64,000 nt of DNA from NCBI GenBank assembly GCA_037043015.1, contig CM073329.1:4108648-4172647 (forward strand), written 5' to 3'. The notes under the pieces were generated by a model. The model saw only the letters and a list, made by a program, of their open reading frames with translations. It did no database searches and was not told the origin of the DNA. The position numbers and the translations under genes were made by a program. This DNA is from Bryum argenteum. Its lineage: Eukaryota > Streptophyta > Bryopsida > Bryales > Bryaceae. Positions 1-9,784 of the stretch are shown here, in pieces. Positions within the stretch are counted from its first letter, which is position 1, and every line of letters starts with the position of its first letter.

Positions 1-660
1 GTGTATCAGATACTGCAGGAGAAAGAGGAGCATGCTCAAGCATGCCCAACTGTATGTTTGCAAGTACCAGAATATGATCGTACCAAGATTGCAAGGCTAT
101 GATTTGAGAAAAGAAAGAAAGAATGCATTCACAATAGAACGGACGGCGTCCAGCGGTCGCGCAACAACAGCTGCTCATCAGTAATAATGACGCCGCAATG
201 ACGCAGCCGGCCGTCACGACCCCGCCCCCCCGCATTCCCAATCTGTGCGCATCTCACCACCCACTCTTTCAGCACGCGGGCACGCGCCGCGTGCGGCCAG
301 GTCCCGCGCTCGGCTACCGCCGACCAGACGCTCCCCCTTCCATTTCTGGCACCACTGCCTACGATACACTCCAAACGTACGTACCACCCACCATGATCAA
401 GCCACGATTTCTCGCACCAAATTTGATCACCCGCTCCAATCACCACCACCATGGCAGCTCAACCTTTGCACCACCAGCTCCACGCTCGCCAATTCGCCAC
501 ATCACCTGTCTCGCGCATGCCCCAACTCCACTCTGTCGGTATAGACCCCTCCTCACTCTCGCATGCTCCACCATTGATCGTTTCAGCAGGAATTTCACAT
601 TTTAGGTTCTAAGCTTGAGAGGCGGAAAATCCAAAGTTGGGTTTAAGCTTGACTGCCGGG
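1..660. other. No supportable gene; C-rich stretch
   Basis: The stretch from about 180 to 600 is C-rich on the + strand and open in several frames on both strands, which is what base composition alone would give. The possible translations are rich in Pro, His and Arg and show no recognisable domain. It could be a promoter or 5' untranslated region for the exon that follows, but nothing proves this. Confidence 0.4.
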
Positions 661-683
661 AATTTTAAAATTGGATGTGACAG

Positions 684-1217
684 GAGCTAGGGTGGGTCTG
701 GCAGTGAAATTGGACAAGAAGAGGAGTGAGGAGCTGAGGGTGGTGGTGACAAAGAAGCAGCTAGAGGCGTCGGCGTTTTTGCAAGAGATGAGCAAGCACG
801 GGTACGGGGGCGTGGTGGCGACAACGCAAGTGTTGCAAGAAAAGGCCGCGTTTCTGTTCGGACATGTTTGCGTGAACCCGAGGGTGTTATCTCCCGAGGC
901 AGCCGAGTTTATGCTCGCAGTAGCGGCCTCGCATGGTACTCTCTCCCTCGAAGACTCCGACGCGGCGTCGCAAGCGGACGTGATCCTGCGTGGCGTGCAC
1001 CCGAGCTCGTTCCAGCCCGTGCTGCTGGTGTGCACCACCACCATGTTCGCCATGTCCATCGCCCCCTCGGATGTCAAGAAAGCTCAATCACGAGCCTCGC
1101 TTTGGCGCACCGCCGTCGGTCCTGCCTTTGTTGTCGTGCCCGTTGTTGCTGGCTTCGCCATTTCCCCCGAAGTCGAAGCCCTCTCTACCGACATGGACGT
1201 CATCTCCTGCGATCTTA
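684..1217 (+). CDS. Unidentified exon, about 178 codons
   Basis: This is an open frame with protein-like composition, bounded by a plausible acceptor (GTGACAG just before 684) and a strong donor (GTAAGT at 1218-1223), so it reads best as an internal exon. There is no ATG near the left edge; the first in-frame ATG is at 789. The translation is a mix of charged helices (LDKKRSEELRVVVTKKQLEA) and a hydrophobic stretch near the end (AFVVVPVVAGFAI). The family was not recognised. The base composition is richer in GC than the flanks, as for a real exon. No partner exon could be found to the right before 2 kb, so it may be a gene fragment. Confidence 0.45.
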
Positions 1218-1223
1218 GTAAGT

Positions 1224-2000
1224 AACCGATTTTCAATTTTGTTAGGGTTTCAAGAGCAGCATGGATTGCTGGAATTCGAGTTTTTTTTAGTAAATTTTGT
1301 AAGAAGCATTGTACTATTATTGGCATGAGCCTTTCTACCGATTCATGGCTTTGTAACTCTCTGTATTGTGCTTGTAATGGTAGTGAAGAGTTCCCTACTG
1401 TCTAGGTGGTAGCATTAGCTTTCCTTCTATGGTCGAAATTGGAATTTGTTTCTGATTGTTAGGTCATTGAACGATTTTTCTTTTTGAGCTGGAAATACGT
1501 GAGCGTCGTTGCAGTTTGAGTAGTCCGAGGATTTGAGAATGGGATGTAAGGTGGTGGTCATAGTCCTTTCTACCGCTTTCTTCTGTCCGTTCGAGAGGAT
1601 CATAGTATGGAGGGAGCCGCTTGATCAGAGGAGGGAGGTTATACACGATGAATTTGTAGTAACAGGAATACGTGGATATCGCTGGATTGATTATCTTGCA
1701 AACGGGTGTTTGGATCCAGTTTCTGTTCTGTGCTTTTAGGTCCTGGTATTCATAACATCCCGCATAATCTTCCCGCATACTCTTGCTTTACTAGTACTCC
1801 ACGGTACTTTGTTATTGATCAGGAGGAGCACCCACTCGCTAGACGTGGCCAATGTTCCAAAGGTAAATCAAATTCTGACCCTTAATATATTATAATTTAT
1901 ATTTTCCGACATGTGCTAATATGAAATACTCGAGCAACACACATCTCTGCTTCAAGTCTTACACACATGACTCAATACACACATATTTTAAGCTGATAAG
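1224..2000. other. No gene seen
   Basis: AT-rich sequence after the donor at 1218, probably intron or intergenic. Short open frames here have no coding character. Confidence 0.4.
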
Positions 2001-2276
2001 AGCACTTCAAAGTCTTTGCACCCCAGATTCTTCATCATAATTTTCCTCTATGTTCACAACAACTTGTCTGGATCGCTGCGCATTCAGAGTCACCACAACT
2101 CCATCGAGATTGTTGAGATCGTCTTTGTTATCGATGTGGTAGTTTGTATCTATGCAATTGCACAAGTGAAGTGAGCTATTTGTTCGGTGAACATGGCATA
2201 GAATGATCAATCCATTGTAAAAGCCACTAGAGCAGAAACTCCACATTATTGAGGAAACAACAGCATTGAGAGTCTA

Positions 2277-2743
2277 CTACTTGGTTTGGTTTGAGGGGCT
2301 AAGAATGAAGGTTCCAAGAAGCTCCTCACCACAATTCTTGTGTGCATTGCTCACAACAGTAGTGGTAGGACCAACATCAACTCTAGTTGGAGTGATATCA
2401 GCATTGGTCGGAGTAGCAACAGTTAGAGCAACATCAGCTCTACTGGTCGCAGCAACATCACCAGCAGGTTCACGAGCTGGGAATTTACAAGAGAACAATA
2501 TTTATTGGAGAAGTGTGACGTGAGTGAACGAATGTTTTAAGGCATTTACAATGGAATTGAACAACCATGAAGGGCAAGCAAGATTGCAATGAATCGGACA
2601 TGCTGCAAGAAGGTAAGACAATGATATAGTAACTTACCTAGAATCTGGTAGATTGAATTGCAAACCGACGTAATCCATGCGGCCAGGAGAGGGGCAATGA
2701 TCGTCAGCAAGAATGTGATGAACAGAACAGCTAAGGTATTCAT
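2277..2743 (-). CDS. Small membrane-anchored Ala/Thr/Val-rich protein, family copy A
   Basis: Two exons join in phase. Exon 2638-2743 starts at an ATG right after an acceptor (GTGCAG) and encodes about 35 residues with one clear membrane segment (FITFLLTIIAPLLAAWI), ending at donor GTAAGT in phase 1. Exon 2277-2476 follows acceptor CCCAG and encodes about 66 residues rich in Ala, Thr, Val and Pro, ending in a TAG stop. The product is about 101 residues: a signal-anchor followed by a low-complexity tail. Two further copies of the same layout lie at 9.8-12.6 kb (+) and 15.9-17.6 kb (-). Sequence at 3110-3160 resembles the upstream repeats of the right-hand copy at 18.35 kb, so the 5' part may reach to about 3.4 kb. 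The function is unknown. Confidence 0.5.
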
Positions 2744-3520
2744 CTGCACGAGAGCACGCAACAGTTAATTTCCAAATGTATCAATAGCACACTATCAGGT
2801 CACCCTTTACCTCTTACGCTGCTGTAACAAAGCCTCTGCGTGTCCGCGAAAGAATCCTACTGATCTCATCGACGATCTCGTCGGTGATCTCGTTACAAAA
2901 TTCACAAAATGACATTTCTTGGCAAGATGACACTGGGTGCTGACATAGAAACAAACAGTGGTGACCGGCTATGACCGAAGTGAGTACCGACTCCCATCGT
3001 TGTGAGCTTGCAACTATACACAATCTCCGACTTGACAAACCACCATGGAGATCATGAGAGTAAAAATTTGCAGCTTCAGAAGTGCACAACTTATATAGAA
3101 ACGCGGACCAACATCTAATGCATCAACTCTGCCGGTGAATGCGAAGAAACTCCGAGTCGGTCCAAATTAATTGTTATCCATCTTAACTGAGACTCAAAAA
3201 GCAAGTGGTTGTGCAAACAATTCAAACTACTGAAGTGCTCTGAGCACTTCGTCAAAAAGACTGCCAAAACAATTCACAACACCGTTCGAATTGCTGGAAA
3301 CACTCTCACAAAGAAAGGAGGCTCCTAGAGCAACTCACAGCACTCAACCTTTAGGTACGGTCAGTCAGAAGGCGGCTCCTAGCAAAAGACTTGGCAGCGA
3401 TCAAAGATAATGAAACTTGCTGAGGAGAACCACTGCTGCCTCCTATATATGTGCCCTTGGCCCTTGCTCTGACTGCATCTGACAAGTTCAGCATACGTTT
3501 TCCTACTATTCAGTTTTTTC
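2744..3520. other. 5' flank of small membrane-protein gene A
   Basis: No confident exon. A short segment near 3120-3160 is similar to the tandem repeats at 18.35, 18.75 and 19.41 kb, which lie upstream of the related gene in the right arm. This suggests shared promoter or leader sequence rather than coding sequence. Confidence 0.35.
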
Positions 3521-3524
3521 GTCG

Positions 3525-4425
3525 GGAAGCCGCCAATGGATAGCTGCCAGTTGGAAAAGGATACAGTAAAAGCACTTGAATGTGACCGTGAGAGCTCGAT
3601 AAGTCGGTATGTCTGAAAAAAATAAGATATTTAGTGTTGGATGACAATTGGTGTATTTTTAGTGTAGTGGGATTTTTTATTCAGAATCTCTAGAATTTTT
3701 GATTGACCCCACTATTGTTTTTGATAATTTTGAATTCACAAATGTGGCTATGCCCCCAAATTACTTCTAGGATGTACTTGTTGGCAATTTAAGCCTAAAC
3801 ATTAAAAATTTAAGGGCTCTTTACCCCTCCTCCTCCCTTGCCCAAAAGAAACTATGTCCATTCCATTTCCACATAACCTCAATTCCGTTAAAATGGCACT
3901 ATGCCATGTGCCATTTTGTCAAACTAGATCTTACATTTGTGCTCATGTAAAATGGTATATTCTGTAATATCACCTTTTTTTTTTGTAATATCACTTCTTT
4001 ACATACATTGTCACTCATTTTCCCTAATATCACCTTAAAATTCTGTTATATCACATGGTTTTTGAACTACAGTTCAGAAAGTTGAGGTGTGCCATTTTAC
4101 CGGAATAATGCCATTTTAACGGAATTGGGGTTACATGTCCATTCCGTTTCCACATGTCCATTCCAACTATTGCCTTGATTTGTGCTAAGAATATATTTTT
4201 CAACTTTTTTCTATAATGAACTAAAAAGACTAAAACTTTGAATTCAAAATTATCAAAGACAATAGTGGGGTCAAGTCGAAAATTCTAGGGAATTCGAAAA
4301 AAAAATCCCACTAGCTGATGGGGGCTCAGAAATGACACTCCCTGGAAGTGACTGAATCTATGCCTTTATGTGCTTTAGCATTTTCCAATTGGCAGCTATC
4401 CATTGGCGGCTTCCCGACGTGACCT
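3525..4425. mobile_element. Fold-back type element with long inverted ends
   Basis: The ends are a long imperfect inverted repeat: 3525-3740 is the reverse complement of about 4230-4425. Shared blocks include GGGAAGCCGCCAATGGATAG on the left and its complement on the right, and a second block around ACCCCACTATTG. The interior holds a smaller element (3875-4132). The layout fits a non-autonomous DNA transposon with about 200-bp inverted ends. No target duplication was resolved and there is no coding capacity. Confidence 0.5.
3875..4132. mobile_element. 258-bp MITE, family M1 copy 1
   Basis: The ends are inverted repeats of about 23 bp: left AACCTCAATTCCGTTAAAAT, right ATTTTAACGGAATTGGGGTT. 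ACAT flanks both sides (3871-3874 and 4133-4136) and may be the target duplication. A second, very similar copy is at 10134-10390. The interior is AT-rich and noncoding. Confidence 0.7.
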
Positions 4426-4513
4426 TTGACACTCCCCTGGTTAGGAAAATGAAATTCATTAATGCTGATACTTGTCAGGCTCAATGGCAATAAGTTTCCA
4501 CTTGCGAAAGCTC

Positions 4514-4518
<5 letters not shown>

Positions 4519-4556
<38 letters not shown>
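4519..4556. repeat. (TA)n microsatellite
   Basis: About 19 uninterrupted TA dinucleotides followed by CACACA. The runs of Tyr-Ile codons that appear in both directions here are an artefact of the repeat. Confidence 0.95.
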
Positions 4557-4562
<6 letters not shown>

Positions 4563-5172
4563 AAGAATTGACCTACTAGGGAGATCTAATATATGTCTTG
4601 ATGGAGTACTATATACTTGTAGTAGTAGACCAAAACAACTCCAACCTCCTTACATTTAAGTCGAATGCAATGGAGCATCACGAGATTAATGCCATAAAAT
4701 ATAAGTGGAATATAAGGTGAGATTCCATAATATGAGATGGAATGCTATGAAAATAAATTCACTCCTTAAGTTGTAGAAGATAGCGGAAACAAAAACATGT
4801 CCAACCTCCTAACTCTAGCATTGCCAATTTAATTGCGATGTCTTTAGTAAGAGATGAAATGAGAAATTTCCAATTAAAGGCTTGAGTACTGAAATTAAAG
4901 GGAAACATATTTTGTTTCTCCCTCAAGATCCTAGAAAGGTGAAAAGGCATATTTTCAATTTCAAGCAACCTAGAGGAAGTGGTTAGATTTGGAAAAATTC
5001 TTGGGATTTTGATTGGGTGTTTTTTATACTACAAGGTGAATGTGGAAAATATTGCAAAGTCAAAGCCCAATTTTTGAATTCTTTAACTCAAATTGTAGTT
5101 TTCAAGCCCAAGTGGGGTAAAAATAACATATTGTACAAAATATTCAACATTCTTAAAATTTCTAATCTTTAA

Positions 5173-6143
5173 CCCCTAAACGCCTGAGCCTATTTTTAGC
5201 AGAAAAGCACATTTCCATAGAAATCGTCATAGATGAAAATCAAGAGAAGCTATTAAGATCTCAACCGTACAAACTTGTAATAGACTTATCGAAGATCATG
5301 TGGACCAAAATTTGAGTCATCAGGCCTTATAGATCGGGAGATCATATCATATTAATATCAAAATCAAACTGCAAAATTTCATCATTTTCACTTTGAGGTG
5401 GAAATGCTACCAATATACCTATTGCAATGAAAAAATCACCAACTAGAAAGATGTTTACCTTCATCTTAATAAGTCCTTTACCCAACAAAAATTCATCAAA
5501 AAAATTTCTTGGCTCAAATAAAAGCCATGCAATGGTAAAAACTACCCAACATTTTACAAAGGAAAAATAGTCCAAAACTAGACCCTTTACATTCAATTTC
5601 ATGCCTCATCTTCAAAACATCTTCGATCTTGTTAAGGTTTCTACCACGTAGACTAGACTCTAATTGGAGGCCATCCCAAAAAATTAAGTTGAAATCCAAC
5701 GGTGGATGAGGGAGATATAGCTCCTCAAATATCATCCATTTTCTCACTTTTTCTGTTGACAAAACATCATTGCAAATCCAATAGCAAAATCATTTGGATC
5801 AAAAAACTTCTCACTACAAAGTTGTTAAGAATCACCTTAAGATCATGATCATGAAAAAAAAATCATGAAAAACTATTTTTAATTTCACATAATTGGCTTG
5901 CAATGGTAATACATGCCCCATGCTTGGAAACCCAAAAATAAGAGTTGTTTTCACTAAAGTGCATTCCATTAATTCATACTTTATTGTATGGGCTTGAAAT
6001 TTTACAACACAAACTAGACTTGATTTGGAACCTAATCCAAGTGATTTCATCCAAAACAGACCTCGGATGAAGAAGATATGGCTCTTCAAAGTTTCTGATG
6101 TACATCCAAAATGTCGTTTTTCGACATCGTGGGCGTTTAAGGG
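5173..6143. mobile_element. 971-bp TTAA-flanked element, copy 1
   Basis: The element is bounded by TTAA at 5169-5172 and 6144-6147. The left end reads CCCCTAAACGCC and the right end GGGCGTTTAAGGG, an inverted repeat of about 13 bp starting with CCC. The mirrored arm at 20600-20680 has the same flanking sequence with only one TTAA (20637-20640) and no element, so the insertion and its TTAA duplication are read directly. A second copy, highly similar, lies at 36874-37845. TTAA duplication plus CCC ends are hallmarks of the piggyBac superfamily; that assignment is inference. Open frames inside are short and no transposase is recognisable. Confidence 0.8.
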
Positions 6144-6971
6144 TTAAAGGTTTGCATCAACTTTGAACATTGATGCAAACCTTCTTTTTGTTCATAACAC
6201 AATTTTTACTCAAATCTCCACAAAACCCAAGTAGAAACTTTTACCACAGACTCTTACAACCTGGGCAGCCTTTCAAATTTCCAAGAGCAAGCTTAAAAGC
6301 CTTTTTTAGTTATTACAATTTTTATATTTCAAAACTTTTCATAATTTGAGTTTTAAAGAATTTTTGTAAAATAGTCTTTCCTAAGAATCAAAAACTTGTA
6401 GAGGTACCCACTCATCACTCCTTTTTTTTCCTCGACCAAATATAATACATATGTCCCTACAGTTTTGCATAAGCATGCTCAACTTAGTTATCTACATGGG
6501 AAAAATCATGAGCAGAATGTCTAAGTTATTAGCAATCATGAATTCCCCTTTTGCACAAAGTAGACTATGTTTGCCATAGAATATCTACCCAAAAAAGTTG
6601 TGCATCAACTTTGAACATTATGAATTCATAAATGATGAAGATATTCAACAATTGAAACTTTACATGGTAACATGGAATATAGAAAGGTATACGATTCTAT
6701 GTGGTTGAAAGTATAAAAAACCAGCAACAACTTTGACTGGTCATTCCCCCCAATTTCAACAAGGTGGTAGATTTTAGAGGTCCAAGAATCGCTTGGATTT
6801 TTAGGGGTTGAGTTAAATTGCTAAAAACCGGCCTAGTAGCTTAGTAGAGTGAATTTGCAAGAGGTACACAACTATTTTTGAAGGTTGGTTTTCAATGTGC
6901 TCACCATAAATATACTCTAATCTTGACTACGCCAATTGAGGACCGCCTAGAAATCCAGCTTCAAAACTTAA

Positions 6972-7333
6972 TCCTTAAACGCCCAAGCAAGCCCGAGGGG
7001 CTTGATTTCAACAGAATCTTCCCTGTAGCTCTCACTGTACTCAACTTTTCACTTATATTTTGATGTCAAATTGGTCACCATCATATGATGCATTCAAAAA
7101 GTGAATTTTTACAATTCAAATCACAATTTGTATAGAGGATTTTCTGCTTTGAAAGGATTGTGGTAGGTAGGTTGGGGTGGTACATAACCTTGTAGGAGGT
7201 TGCAAGCTCATCATTGATTGGTCCATTCATGATGCCCAAGTTCAAAAAGTGCACTACTCATGATGCCCCAGTCCAAAAGATGCTGTGATCCAATTTTGGG
7301 CTGCTCGTTTTAGACCCCAAGGGCGTTTAAGGG
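6972..7333. mobile_element. 362-bp TTAA-flanked element
   Basis: TTAA at 6968-6971 and 7334-7337 flanks ends TCCTTAAACGCCC and GGGCGTTTAAGGG, nearly the same inverted ends as the 971-bp element. The mirrored arm (about 20040-20110) aligns on both sides without the insert, though less cleanly than at the 971-bp site. It is noncoding and probably a shorter relative mobilised by the same enzyme. Confidence 0.65.
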
Positions 7334-7439
7334 TTAATAAAATGTAAAAGGATCCAAGAATGTTAATCTAAGCATGATTATCCAAATGAATCTCCTATAT
7401 ACATTTGCCCATGCACATAAGGTAGAAGAACCTATATTC

Positions 7440-9380
7440 GATATGGTCCCCATGCCCAAGTTGTAGACTCCCCAATTGCCACGGTCTGATTGACCAATTG
7501 TCGACATTTGGTTTTGGCAAACAGTGAAAATCATGGCAACTTTCTGTGATTGTGCATGGTGACTTCCTGGTTTAGAATGGCTGCACTAAATTAAGCAGCA
7601 AAATTAGGTGTCATGGTGTGCTGGTTTTCCAACTTCGGACTGCTTGGCTATTGTTAGCCTTGTGCTTGGCTTTAAGCATGACCGGCCTCTACTGAACGAC
7701 AGTATCAACTATTAGTTATGTGGTTAGCTCAATTACATCAGTTTCCATCACGAGAATTAGTGATTTTGTGTTTGTGAACTAGTCTTATAGTTATCGGTTA
7801 CAGGTGAAGCTACATATTGGTAACTAGTCCAGATCAATTGTTCACCTTTTTAATTTGTAGTAATTTCAATTTTGAGAAAAAAAAAAAATTTGGAAAAATG
7901 TGCATTCTACCTAAACCTTATTTCCTTATACGAGAAAAATTTCTCCCCATGAGTAATACAACTTCTACTATGCAAATCGCCTTAACTTATCGACTATGGG
8001 TTCCTCTACCTTAAATTGCTTACTTACATGACTAACTTCAGCCGTCATTGAGCAACGACTTACTGATTTCTTTTACACAAGCCACTGGAAAGCAAACGCT
8101 CCTTTTACACAAGCCAGTCAGTGGAACGGCAAGTCCATTCTGAGTTTGGTCCTACAGTAGTCAGAAAGAAATGCTACTGAATATTCAGCAGGTGGACACT
8201 CTTCTTACAGTGGCGACAATGCTGCCTACTCTTGGTGCCTGAGGGACTCCGGAGTCATTTTTACTAGGCTCCATGAGGAACGGGCTCGTCAGTGCAGGGG
8301 ACTGAGGGAGATCAGCTTGCGGGTCGAAGCTTGAAGGCTCGAATTCTTGAAGCTGATTTTACCTCTGATGATTAGCGGGCTGGACATTTTGGTGTCAAAT
8401 AGACTGATGCAGGCACGAAAACTGGATGTCTATGTGGATTACATCCCAGATGCCTCTTTGTGTAGAATAAGAATCTTCTTCGTGCTTAGGTACTTCTGGA
8501 ATCGGGTGATTTTCACCTAACTCAAGGTCCGTCACGTTTGAGTCTAGGTGTGTGAGAGCAAAAATTAAACATCAACATAGAAAGTCATTCGTGGTTTACG
8601 GTGGAATGAGTTTCTGCTATATATTGTTCATTTTGGAAGTGTTAATTGCTCGCACAGGATGAATACAGGGGCTTTTCTGCTCATCACTTTCTTGCACATG
8701 GTCATTGCACCTCTCGTAAACTAACTGGAGATTGAATGTACTAGCTACAACCGCGCACAGATGGAAATCGCCACTCACTTCCTTTGTTATCAATTCACAG
8801 TTTTAGAGCATATTAATAGTCATCATATGTTTATCTTAGCATACTCTATTTTTTTAGCGCATATAATTTGGAGTAATTGTTATTTTACAGCAGCTCGTGT
8901 GCTCACTTTTGATATGATGGATAATCAAGATTATGTGTGGTCCGGGTACTCCAAAGGAAGGATGAATCTTAGTGACTAGTGCTTCTGTACTCCTAATTAT
9001 GATCGAATAGTTGCCTCGGGCTTTGGTAGAAGACATGAAAAGCTCTTAGAATTGTTGATTTGCGATGATCTCAAACAGGTCAAATGTTATTGGAATCATA
9101 TTCTACAAACACATGTCTTGTCCTTTATACGATAATTATTATTGGAACAAAGTAAAGGTTTCCAGAACTATACTAACCACGTTAAGATTTGGAAGTGATA
9201 TAAAGATGATAGTGAAATAGTCATGATGAGATTTTTTAGATATAAATTGTTGTTGTCGTTGATTTGGAAATAGTTGCTCAATTATGGTAGGTTCAGTGAC
9301 TTTGTTTTGTAAGTATCATATGTAATGAAGACATAGCCATCTTCTCATAAACAAATACATATCAACTCATGAAGCTCAAG
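7440..9380. other. Noncoding part of the left arm
   Basis: No gene. From 8020 to 8720 it aligns in reverse complement with 17.95-19.99 kb, interrupted by indels. It corresponds to the upstream region of the membrane-protein gene copy that follows. Confidence 0.4.
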
Positions 9381-9784
9381 CTTATAATTGAAAAATGCTA
9401 GCTCAAGAATATTAACACTCAAAAACTTCGGTACATGTGCAGATTTGCTGGCGATAGCGATCAAGCGGCCAAGTCTAGACTCGATTTTGACACAAGATTG
9501 TAGTTTCATTGCCGTCGCCACAAGTACGTGTAGCTACATGCAATTTCTATTTCTCCTTTGTGAAGGAAGCCTCTCCCCCTATTGTTTTTTGATTGGCTCC
9601 TCTCGACAGAGTGTAAAGAGCAGTCTAGTGTTCTAAATCGTTTTTGAGCAAATTGTAGAGCTTTTGTGCTAATCATTGTTTGGAAAATCACTTGATCATT
9701 TGTTTCCAAAAAATGATTAGCTTTTGTGTACAAGAGCATTTGTGCTAATCATTGTTTGAAAATTTAATGTTGAGTGCTAGCACA

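Noticed and set aside
198..605. Pro/His-rich protein near the window start
   Set aside because: C-rich composition opens several frames on both strands at once; there are no domains or splice signals.
4326..4659. Tyr/Ile-repeat proteins on both strands
   Set aside because: They are products of the (TA)n microsatellite.
5342..6089. Transposase gene in the 971-bp element
   Set aside because: The three short minus-strand frames overlap in different frames and have no DDE-type motifs. The element is too short for a piggyBac enzyme of about 500-600 residues.
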